Below the pieces are notes generated by a model. The model was given only the letters and a program-made list of their open reading frames with translations. It was not told the DNA's origin and ran no database searches. A stretch of 64,000 bases of DNA from Tridacna crocea. Lineage: Eukaryota > Mollusca > Bivalvia > Cardiida > Cardiidae. Made by a program: the position numbers and the translations under genes. Shown in pieces: positions 13,501-25,500 of the stretch (its first letter is position 1; every line of letters begins with the position of its first letter). The DNA lies in NCBI GenBank assembly GCA_943736015.1, contig OX031056.1, positions 70,707,277 through 70,771,276 on the forward strand, written 5' to 3'.

Positions 13501-16500
13501 AAGTCGGGATTGTGTGGTAAAGAGTTAACCCATAAAATTAATTTTGTCTTACAACGAACAGAATCATGAGGTACACCTTGGACATGATCCATGTATGTGC
13601 AGAAAATTTATAAAGTGCAATATCATGAGAGGCCTATCAGCCAGTGGGGACTTGGCAGCAGGGTCCAAAAAATTTCAGAATTCTTACTTGTCTTCCTGCA
13701 ATTTTGCACTTGTCCTACAGTTGGACAAAGAAGGCTAATCGTCTTGTCCTCACTAAATTTTTGTTCATAAGGACAAGCAGTTGATATTTTGAACCCTACT
13801 TGGCAGGTTGTTATTGTTTGGTACCTTTTACAAATGAAGTAAGCCCATTTTCTACAAAGCATGACTCACTTGCGTTTGAAAGGGTTGAAAACATTGGGGT
13901 TAACCCATTACCACACAATCCCTACTTTTGACGCCCCTGAGAAAGAAGCCTTTTGAAAACACTGTAGTAAAAGGAGACAATGCTGGTAACCAGCATTTTC
14001 TCCTTTTCCCACAGTGTTTTCTACCCTTCCCAGAACAAATTTCAATTTTTCAGTCACCTTTATTTTGTCGTCTGCAAATGCTTTCAATTTGAACCAGTCT
14101 AAAATGTTTGTCGTGTGGTAATGAGTCAAACACATTTTTTTCTTGTACAAACACTTGAACCTTTCATAAAAGGTTCGGGGCTAGGTTTTGATGTTACCTA
14201 TTTATTTACTTTCCAGAATCGCTATAGTTATAATGATATTTGTAAACTATAGAGGTGGGGATTACTGGTTCTTTAAACATGCCAGATGGAATGGCCTCAC
14301 TGTTGCAGACCTTGTGTTTCCATGGTGAGTGGAATGACCTTGACAGAGGCCGAAAGCATGTAGATTGGTATTATAGTTGATTGTTGCATGCATTGTACTA
14401 ACAAGGAAACTCTAACTGCTTGTTGTATTGCAAGTGTTTATTTATTTTTTGTTATTTCTTTATATTCCCCCACTTTTGATAGTTGTCAACCATTGTTAAA
14501 AAAAAAATTAGACCAGCTGTGTTTTCACAAATTACTCTGGTACAAGTAACTGCACTGGGGACACCATTGTTGGAAGAAAAGGAACAAATGGTTTTGATAA
14601 GCAACTGCTCCTTTTCCCAAATATTTTCCACAGCTGTCAATAGTAGGGGCATAGAAATGAACAACACTGGGTATACCCTTTACCACACACCCTAGAGATC
14701 TAAAGATCCTTAGAAAAGGCTTTTGAAAAAATTGTGGGAAAAGGAGAAAATGCTGGTAACCAACATTTTCCCCTTTACCAACAATGTTTTCGATCCTTTT
14801 GAAAACAATTGTAGCTTTCAGGTCACATTTCTTTTCTCGTCTGCAAATGCTGTCAGTTTGGACAAGTCTTAAATTTTACTGTGTGAAAGTGGGTTAACTC
14901 TTTACCAAACGACAAAATTTAAGGCTTGTCCAAATTGAAAGAATTTGCAGACAACAAAATAGATTTGACTTAAACATTGAAATTTGTTTTGGGAAGGATA
15001 GGAAACATTGTGGGAAAAGGAGAAAATGCTAGTTACCAGCATTTTCTCCTTTTCCCACAATGTATTCAGACGCTTTCTCAAGGTTGTTAACAGTTGAAAT
15101 TGTGTGGTAAGGAGTTAACCCTTTGCCACACAATCCCTACTTTTGATGACCCTGAGAAAAAAGGCTTTTGAAAACATTGTGGGAAAAGGAGAAAATGCTG
15201 GTAACCAGTATTTCCTCCTCATCCCACAATATTTTCTACTGTTCCAAAAACTAATTTCAATTTTCAGTCACAGTTTTGTCGTCTGCAAATGCTTTGAATT
15301 TGGACGAGTCTAAACTTTTGTGGTTTGGTGAAGAGTTAACCCTTTCCCAAACAATCCCTGGTTTTTGGGGGTCAGGAATAGAAGCCTTTTGAAAACATTG
15401 TGGGAAAAGGAGAAAATGCTGGTAACCAGCATTTTCTCCTTTTCCCACAATGTTTTCTACCCTATCATATAGAAAAATCATCTTTTTAGCAACGGTTAAG
15501 TTGTCATCTGCAGAATGTTTGGTGTGGTCCAAAATTTGCCGTTTGGGAAAGGTTTAAATAACTAATTAATCTACATGTATTTTTTCTCTATTTCTTGCTG
15601 TTGTGTGCATGTAGACTCAGCCTGGTCATCATGTGCTTTGTCAATTATGGTGGGGGAGGTTATTGGTTCTTTGACCATTCGGACTGGAATGGGATCACTG
15701 TAGCAGACTTGGTTATGCCTTGGTATTTCTATAAATGCTTACCCTGTTATGCTTGGGTACAAATGTATTTTTTTCCCTGTTTGCCTTGTTATATCTGGGT
15801 ATTTCTATGCATTCTTACCTTGTAATACCTAGATATTTATATATATGCTTATATATGCTTACCTTGTTAGAATGCCTTGGTACAAATGTATTTCTATCCT
15901 TGCATACTTTGCTATGCCTTGATATTTCATCACATGCTTACTCTGTTAAACTTTGATATTTCTACACATGCTTACCTTGTTAAACCATGATATTTCTATT
16001 ATGCTTACCTTTGAAAAACTTTGTATTTCTACACATGCTTACCTTGTTATGTCTTGGTATTTCTACACAATCAAACTTACCTTGTTTTACTTTGGTATTT
16101 CTATGTATGCTTATTTTTTATAGCCTGGTATATCTCTACATGGTTACCTTGTTATGCATTGGTATTTCTGTCCATACTTACCATGTTATACAATGGTATT
16201 TGGTATTTCTACTCATTCTTACCTTGTCATACCTTGGTAAAAATGTATTTCTATACATGCATACCTTGTTGTACATCAATATTTATATTCCTGATTACCT
16301 TATCATGCTTTGGTAGAAATATATGTCCTTGCTTACTGTATTATGACTGGGTATTTTTCATAGGAAAAAAAAATGTAGGTGTTTTTCATAGGAAAAAAAA
16401 ATGTATTTCTGACCCAGCCTACCTGCCATGTCTGTTTATATTTATACATGGTTACCTTATTATGCCATGGTACAAAATGTATTTCTGTCTGTACTCTTTG

Positions 16501-19500
16501 TACTTATTTACTAATGTTTACCATCTTTCGGTAAAGAAAATTTGTGTTCAATCACAATTTAACTGATTACAGCTAGTTATTAACATATACACTTTGTCCA
16601 GATTGAAAGACTTTGCAGGTGACATTTTAAATCTGACCCATAAATTAAAATTTGATTTTGAAGGATAAAAGCATTTTGGGAAAAGGAAAAAAATGCTGGT
16701 TACCATCATTAATTTTTCTCCTTTTCCACAATGTTTTTAAAAGTTTTCTTCTTTAGCGTCTATTAGACTCGGGATTATTTGCTTTTAAGTTTAACTCATT
16801 ACCAAACAACAATATTTCAGGCTTGTCCAAGTCAAACGAATTTGCAGACGACAAATTAAAAGTGACTTAAGATTTGGAATTTGTTTTGTGAAGGGTAAAA
16901 AACACTGTGGTAAATGGAGAAAATGCTGGTTACCAGCATTTTCTCCTTTTCCCACAGTGTTTTCTAAAGGCTTCTTTCTCAGGGGCGTCAAAAGTAGGGA
17001 TTGTGTGGTAATGGGTTAAAGATGTTGATGGCACTGTAATCTTAGTTTTATGCTGTTTTCAAACACTTCAGTTTACTAAACGTATTTTCCTTTTTTCCAA
17101 CCCTTAATTAAACAATCCCTGCTTTTTATGACCCAGAGGAATAAGCTTTTGAAAACGTTGTGGGTAAAGGAGAAAATGCTTCTCCTTTTCCCACAATGTT
17201 TTGTTCTCTTCCTAAGTCAAGTAAAATTTTTGAGTCATTTTTAGCTCCACTGGCCGAAGGCCAGCGAGCTATTGTCATGGCGTTGTGTCCGTCGTGCGTC
17301 CGTCCGTCCGTCCGTTCGTCCGTGCGTGCGTCCGTAAACTTTTTCTTTAAAAAACTTCTCCTCAGAAACTATTGACTGGATTTTTACCAAATTTCATAGG
17401 AATGTTTCTTAGGTGGTCCTCTTTCAAATTCCTTCAAATAATTCTGTTCCATGAATAATTCTGGTTGCCATGGCAACCAAAGTAAAAAACCTTTAAAAAT
17501 CTTCTCCTCCCAAACCGCTAATTGAATAGCATTGTTTTTTTGCAGGAATGTTCCTTAGGTAGAGGTCTACAGAATTCCTTAAAAAAAAAAAGATCCTTCA
17601 AAAAACATGGCTTTTATGGGAGACTCATTTTCCTTTTATGGTATAAAGTAAAATTTTTGAAAAATTCCTTCTCTCAAACTACTTGTTTTGATTTCATTGT
17701 TGTATTGAAGGTAAGTTCCAATGGTGGTAAGTCTTTACCATACAATCCTGACTTTTAAGGACCCTAAAAAAGAAGTCTTTGGAAAACACTCTTGGAAAAG
17801 GAGAAAATGCTGGTAATCAGCATTTTCTCCTTTTCCCTCAGTGTTTTCTACTCTATCAAAGAGAGAAATCATTTCATCAATGTTTAATTTGTTATCTGCA
17901 AATGCTTTCAGTTTGGTTACATCCCAAATTTTGTCGTTTGGTAAAGAGTTAAAGATGGTTGCTTTACATAATCTATAATCCTTTTCATATAAAACAAGGG
18001 AAACTCTGCACTTTGATAAGTTCTGGTAAAGGTTTGTTGACCTACTGGTGACCTGGTACAAAGAGGGACAGGGCTTTACTGTTGTGATAGGCATTTTGTT
18101 ATCAAATCAAACTGATCCCTGACAAAGAAGACTTTAGAAAACATTGTGGGAAAAAGAGAAAATGCTGGTAGCCTTTTCCCACAATGTTATCTACCCTTCA
18201 CAAAACAACTTTCAAATTTTCAGTAACTTTTATTTTTTCATCTACAAATGCTTTCCATTTGGACAACCCTAAAATGTTGTCATTTGGTAATGAGTTAACT
18301 ATAACCAGAAGACAAAATTTTTATAACTGGCCATAATTGAAAGATGTTGCAGACAACAGGATAAATCTTCAAATTAATAATACTATTAAAAAAGGGTAGA
18401 AATTATTGTGTAAAACTAAGAAAATGCAGGTAACTTTTATTTTCTTCTTTTCTCACAATGATTTTCATAGCTTTTTTTTCTTTAGTGACCTAAAATGCAG
18501 GAATGAATGGTAATTGTTAAAAACTTCTCTTCGCCGTTACAGAAAAATCAGGCCTGTGGAGCGATACAGGCGCTCAAGCGCCTCTAGTTTTGTTTGTCAT
18601 CTGCAAATGTTTTCAATTTTGACAAGTCTAAAATTTTGTTGTTTGGTAAAGAGTTCAAAAGAAAAAAAAAAAAAAAAAAACATAATGCATGTTTATGTAG
18701 CTGCATTTTTCCATCTGTCAACATGTATTTTTTCCTTAATCTAGGTTTGTCTGGATAATGGGAACAGCAATGGCCTATTCATTCCAGTCTTTGCTGAGAA
18801 AAGCCACTCCAAAATCTTACATATTTTGGAAAATTGTGAAAAGATCAGTCATCCTATTTGCCTTGGGTTTGCTCATTAATTCATCTGATGGTCTGAATCG
18901 TAAGTACGGTACTTATGTTCACCTGCAAATCTGTTTCCCTTAATCTTAATTCTGTACTACACAATCCCAACTTTTAAGGACCCTGAGAAAGAAGTCTTTC
19001 GGAAACATTGTGAGAAAAAGGAGAAAATGCTGGTAACCAGCATTTTCTTCTTTTCACACAGTGTTTTCCACCCTTCCCAAGCCAAATTTTATTCCAGTCA
19101 CATTGATTTTGTGGTTTGCTGAAGCTTTCAATTCGGACCAGTCTTTCATTTGTTGTAAGGTAAAAACTTAATTCTTTACCAAATAACAAACTTTTATTCT
19201 TGTCTTTATTGGAAGCAGTTGTCAACAATAAATTAAGTCAAACACGAAAAATAAGATTTGTTAATGAAATGGTCGAAAGGTCTCCACAGTGTTTTCAAAA
19301 GCTGACTTACAGGAGATGACATACTCAGTATAAGATAAAGAATTGGATTTGGCTATGAAATGGTGGAAAATATTGTTATAGAAAATGCTGGTTACCATGG
19401 TTTACCAATTCAGGATTGTTTGGTAAAGAGTTATTTCTTTACAAGATATATAGGGTCTGACATTAATTGGCTTTTGAGATAAGATTTTATTAAACTCGTC

Positions 19501-22500
19501 AAAAAAGAATATTACCTAAGTAAGCATGAGTCTAGGGAAATGTTATTAAATGAGCCAAAGGCTTGCTTAATAAAATTTTTCCTTGACAAGTTTAGTAAAA
19601 TATTATTTGAACTATTGTGATACTTTACTTTAGTATAGGGTGTATGGATAAGAGTATAGAAATGATATTTACCTTTTATTTCAGCTGTAAGAATGAGAGA
19701 GTTCAGGATACCAGGTGTACTACAGAGATTTGCAGGAACCTATCTCATCATTGCCACAATGCATTTAATTTTTGCCAAACCAAACACACCCCATCAGGTA
19801 AACAGACAGGTGACCAGTGTGTCAAGTTTTATTGTTGTGAAAAAGAAATTATTTTACAAAATCCCAAAAGTTTATAAAAAAACTTTGAACAAATAACCTT
19901 GCAAAACTTTTACAATGAGTTCATTGTTAATTGTGTACCACACAATCTTCACTTTAAATGACCCTGAGACAGAAAGCTATCAAAAAAAGTATGGCAGAAG
20001 GAGAAAATGCTTGTTACCAGCATTTTCTCCTTTTCCTACAATGTTTTCTACTCTTCCCATAACAAATTTCAATTTTTGAGTCACAATTATTTTGTTGTCT
20101 GCAAAGGCTTGCAATACTATGTTGTGCGGCAAGTTAAATTAACCTTTTCCTTGACATATCTTAGACTCTTCTTATTCAAAGCATCTGCAAAGACTTCCAA
20201 ATTCAAAGCATCTGCTTGGCTTTCAAATTCAAACTTAAGCATCTGCATAGACTCTTTCAAATACAAAGCATCTGTAAAGACTTCCAAATTTAAAGCATCT
20301 GCAAAGACTTCAAAATTCAAAGCATCTGCAGACTCTTTCAAATACAAAGCATCTGTAAAGACTTCCAAATTTAAAGCATCTGCAAAGACTTCAAAATTCA
20401 AAGCATCTGCAGAGACTCTTTCAAATACAAAGCATCTGCAAAGACTTTTAAATTTATAACATCTGCAAAGACTTCAAAAAAGAAAAAAAAAAAAGAGCAT
20501 CTGCAAAGACTTCAAAATTTATACCATCTGCAGTCTTCCAAATTCCAAGCATCTGCAAAGACTTCACATTCAAACCATCTGCAAATACTTCAAAATTCAT
20601 AACATCTGCAAAGACCCTTCAAATTCAAAGTATCTGTATAGACTTCCAGATTTAAAGCATCTGCAAAGGCTTCCAAATTCTAAGCATCTGCAAAGACTTC
20701 CAAATTCAAAGCATCTGCCAAGATGTCCAAATTCGAAACATCTGTAAATACTTCCAAATTTAAAGCATCTGTAAAACTTCCAAATTCAAATCATCTGCAA
20801 GGCTTCCAAATTCAAAGCATCTGCAGAGACTCTTTTAAATACAAAGCATCTGTAAAGACTTCCAAATTCAGAGCATCTGCAAAGACTTCCGAATTCAAAG
20901 CAACTGTATTTGGAAAGAAAGTTGTGTTAGTACAGGTATGAGAAAGCCAGGAAACACATGTGCATCACTGACCGCCATGATATGATCTCAGCTGTTAAAG
21001 TTGCATTAAACCCCAATACAACCAATCAAAGCAACGGCAAATACTCTTCAAATTCAAAGTATCTATAAAAACTGCCGAATTCAAAGCATCTGCAAAGACT
21101 TCAAAATTCATAACATCTGCAAAGACTTCCAAATTCCAAGCATCTGCAAAGACTTCACATTCAAACCATCTGCAAATACTTCAAAATTCATAACATCTGC
21201 AAAGACTTCCAAATTCCAAGCATCTGCAAAGACTTCCACATTCAAACCATCTGCAAAGACTTTCAAATTCAAAGCATCTGCAAAGACGTCCAAATTCAAA
21301 GCATCTGCAAAGACGTCCAAATTCAAAACATCTGCAAAGACTTCCAAATTCCAAGCATCTGCAAAGACTTCCACATTCAAACCATCTGCAAAGACTTTCA
21401 AATTTAAAGCATCTGCAAAGACGTCCAAATTCAAAGCATCTGCAAAGATGTCCAAATTCAAAACATCTGCAAAGACTTCCAAATTCAAAACATCTGCTAG
21501 GCTTCCAAATTCAAGGCATCAAAAGAGATTCTTTTAAATTCAAAGCATGTGTAAAGACTTCCAAATTCAGAGCATCTGCAAAGACTTCAAAAGATCTGCA
21601 GAGACTCTTTCAAATTCAAAGCATCTGCAGAGACTCTTCCAAATTCAAACAGTCTGCAAAGATGTCGGAATTCAAGACTTGATCTTCAAGTTCAAAGTAT
21701 CTGTAAATGAATGCATCTGCAGAGACTCTTCCAATTCAAACCATCTGCTAAGACTTCCAATTTCAAAGCATCTGCAGAGAATCTTAAAGTCCAAAGTATT
21801 TGGTAAGGCTTTCCGAATTCCAAGCATCAGCAAAGACTTTAAAATTAAAAGCATCTGCCAGGACTTCCATATTCAAAGCATTTGCAAAGACTCCAAAATT
21901 CAAAGCATGCAAAGACTTCCAAATTCAAAGCATCTGCAAAGACATCCAAACTCAAAGCATCTGCAAAGACGTCCAAATTCAAAACATCCGCTAGGCTTCC
22001 AAATTCAAGGCATCAGAAGAGACTCTTTTAAATTCAAAGCATGTGTAAAGACTTCCAAATTCAGAGCATCTGCAAAGACTTCCGAATTCATAGTATCTAT
22101 AAAGACTTTCAAATTCAAAGCATCTGCAAAGAGTTTCAAATTCAAAGCATCTGCGAAGACGTCCAAATTCAAAACATCCGCTAGGCTTCCAAATTCAAGG
22201 CATCAGAAGAGACTCTTTTAAATTCAAAGCATGTGTAAAGACTTCCAAATTCAGAGCATCTGCAAAGACTTCCGAATTCATAGAATCTATAAAGACTGCC
22301 AAATTCAAAGCATCTGCAAAGACTTCCAAATTCAAAGCATCTGCAAAGAGTTTCAAACTCAAAGAATCTCCAAAGACGTCCAAATTCAAAACATCTGCTA
22401 GGCTTCCAAATTCAAGGCATCAGAAGAGACTCTTTTGAATTCAAAGCATGTGTAAAGACTCCAAATTCAGAGCATCTGCAAAGACTTCCGAATTCATAGT

Positions 22501-25500
22501 ATCTATAAAGACTTTCAAATTCAAAGCATCTGCAAAGAGTTTCAAATTCAAAGCATCTGCGAAGACGTCCAAATTCAAAACATCCGCTAGGCTTCCAAAT
22601 TCAAGGCATCAGAAGAGACTCTTTTAAATTCAAAGCATGTGTAAAGACTTCCAAATTCAAAGCATCTGCAAAGACATCCAAACTCAAAGCATCTGCAAAG
22701 ACGTCCAAATTCAAAACATCCGCTAGGCTTCCAAATTCAAGGCATCAGAAGAGACTCTTTTAAATTCAAAGCATGTGTAAAGACTTCCAAATTCAGAGCA
22801 TCTGCAAAGACTTCCGAATTCATAGTATCTATAAAGACTTTCAAATTCAAAGCATCTGCAAAGAGTTTCAAATTCAAAGCATCTGCGAAGACGTCCAAAT
22901 TCAAAACATCCGCTAGGCTTCCAAATTCAAGGCATCAGAAGAGACTCTTTTAAATTCAAAGCATGTGTAAAGACTTCCAAATTCAGAGCATCTGCAAAGA
23001 CTTCCGAATTCATAGAATCTATAAAGACTGCCAAATTCAAAGCATCTGCAAAGACTTCCAAATTCAAAGCATCTGCAAAGAGTTTCAAACTCAAAGAATC
23101 TCCAAAGACGTCCAAATTCAAAACATCTGCTAGGCTTCCAAATTCAAGGCATCAGAAGAGACTCTTTTGAATTCAAAGCATGTGTAAAGACTCCAAATTC
23201 AGAGCATCTGCAAAGACTTCCGAATTCATAGTATCTATAAAGACTGCCAAATTCAAAGCATCTGCAAAGATTTCCATATTTAAAGAATCTATAAAGACTT
23301 CCAAATTCAAAGCATCCACAAATACTTCAAAATTCAAAAGATCTGCAGAGACTCTTTCAAATTCAAAGCATCTGCAGAGACTCTTCCAAATTCAAACCAT
23401 CTGGAAAGACTTCCGAATTCAAGAGCTTGATCTTCAAGTTCGAAGTATCTGTAAAGGCTTTCCAAATTCAAAGCATCTGCAGAGACTCTTCCAAATTCAG
23501 AGCATCTGCAAAGACTTCCGAATTCATAGAATCTATAAAGACTGCCAAATTCAAAGCATCTGCAAAGACTTCCAAATTCAAAGCATCTGCAAAGAGTTTC
23601 AAACTCAAAGAATCTCCAAAGACGTCCAAATTCAAAACATCTGCTAGGCTTCCAAATTCAAGGCATCAGAAGAGACTCTTTTGAATTCAAAGCATGTGTA
23701 AAGACTCCAAATTCAGAGCATCTGCAAAGACTTCCGAATTCATAGTATCTATAAAGACTGCCAAATTCAAAGCATCTGCAAAGATTTCCATATTTAAAGA
23801 ATCTATAAAGACTTCCAAATTCAAAGCATCCACAAATACTTCAAAATTCAAAAGATCTGCAGAGACTCTTTCAAATTCAAAGCATCTGCAGAGACTCTTC
23901 CAAATTCAAACCATCTGGAAAGACTTCCGAATTCAAGAGCTTGATCTTCAAGTTCGAAGTATCTGTAAAGGCTTTCCAAATTCAAAGCATCTGCAGAGAC
24001 TCCTCCAAATTCAAACCATCTGCAAAGACTTCCGAATTAAGAACCTGATCTTCATGTTGAAAGTATCTGGTGAGGCTTTCCAAATTCAAAGCATCTGCAG
24101 AGACTCTTCCAAATTCAAACCATCTGCTCAGACTTCCAATTTCAAAGCGTCTGCAGAGAATCTAAAAGTTCAAAGTATCTGGTAAGGCTTTCCAAATTCA
24201 AAGCATCTGCAAAGATTACCAAATTCAAAGCATCGGCAAAGATTTCAAAATTCAAAGCATCTGCAAGGACTTCCAAATTAAAAGCATCTAGGAGGACTTC
24301 AAAATTCAAAGCATCTGCAAAGACTTCCAAATTCAAAGCATCTGCAAAGACTTTCAAACTCAAAGCATCTGTAAAGACGTCCAAATTCAAAACATCTGCT
24401 TGGCTTCCAAATTCAAGGCATCAGAAGAGACTCTTTTAAATTCATAGCATCTGTAAAGACTTCCAAATTCGAGGCATTTGCAAAGACTTCCATATTTAAA
24501 GAATCTATAAAAACTTCCAAATTCAAAGCATCCACAGATACTTCAAAATTCAAAAGATCTACAGAGACTCTTTCAAATTCAACGCATCTGCAGAGACTCT
24601 TCCAAATTCAAACTGTCTGCAAAGATGTCCGAATTCAAGAGCTTGATCTTCAAGTTCGAAGTATCTGTAAAGGCTTTCCAAATTCAAAGCATCTGCAGAG
24701 ACTCTTCCAAATTCAAACCATCTGCTAAGACTTCCAATTTCAAAGCATCTGCAGAGAATCTTTAAGTTCAAAGTATCTGGTGAGGCTTTCCAAATTCAAA
24801 GCATCTGCAAAGATTACCAAATTCAAAGCATCAGTAAAGACTTTAAAATTCAAAGCATCTGCAAGGACTTCAAAATTCAAAGCATCTCTAAGGACTTCCA
24901 AATTCAAAGCATCTGGAAAGACTTCAAAATTCAAAGTGTTGTCTTAGGTTCCAAATTCATAGCATCTGCAAATACTCTCCAAGTTTAAAGCATCTGTAAA
25001 GAATTCCAAATTAAAAGCATCTGTAAAGACTTTCAAATTCAAAGCATCTGCTAGGCTGTCGAATATAAAGCATCTCCGGAGACTCTTTCAAATTCAAAGC
25101 ATCTGCAAAGACATTCAAATTCAAAGCATCTGCAAAGACTTCTAAATTCAAAGCATCTGCAAAGATTTTTGAATTCAAAGCATCTTCAAAGATGTCCAAA
25201 TTCAAAGCATCGTGTAGGCTTCCAAATTCAAAGCATCTGCAATTACTTCCGAACTTAAAAGATCTGTAAATGCTTCCAAATTAAAAACATCTGTAAAGAC
25301 TTCCAAATTCAAAGCATCTGCTATGCTTCCAAGTTCAAAGCATCTGCAGAGACTCTTGACAAATGTCAGCCGGCACAGGTTGACCTAGGTCAATTCTTTT
25401 GCTGGTGCATTAACCCTTTACCCCACAAGGCATTTCTATGGTATCTCTAATTGACCTTAAATAACAGCAAGGATGAAGCCATTTCTTATGTGTATATGAC

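Noticed and set aside
15987..16566. 181-codon Cys/Leu-rich frame
   Set aside because: Translation of the 34-bp minisatellite.
20007..25205. Many open frames on both strands with KASAKTSKF or DALNLEVFA repeats
   Set aside because: The 27-bp unit is a multiple of three and stop-poor, so frames are automatic. They are interrupted irregularly, lack a start context and lie within an HGSNAT intron.
20174..25362. Repeat array resembling CRISPR spacing
   Set aside because: No unique spacers, units directly abut, and the DNA is eukaryotic.
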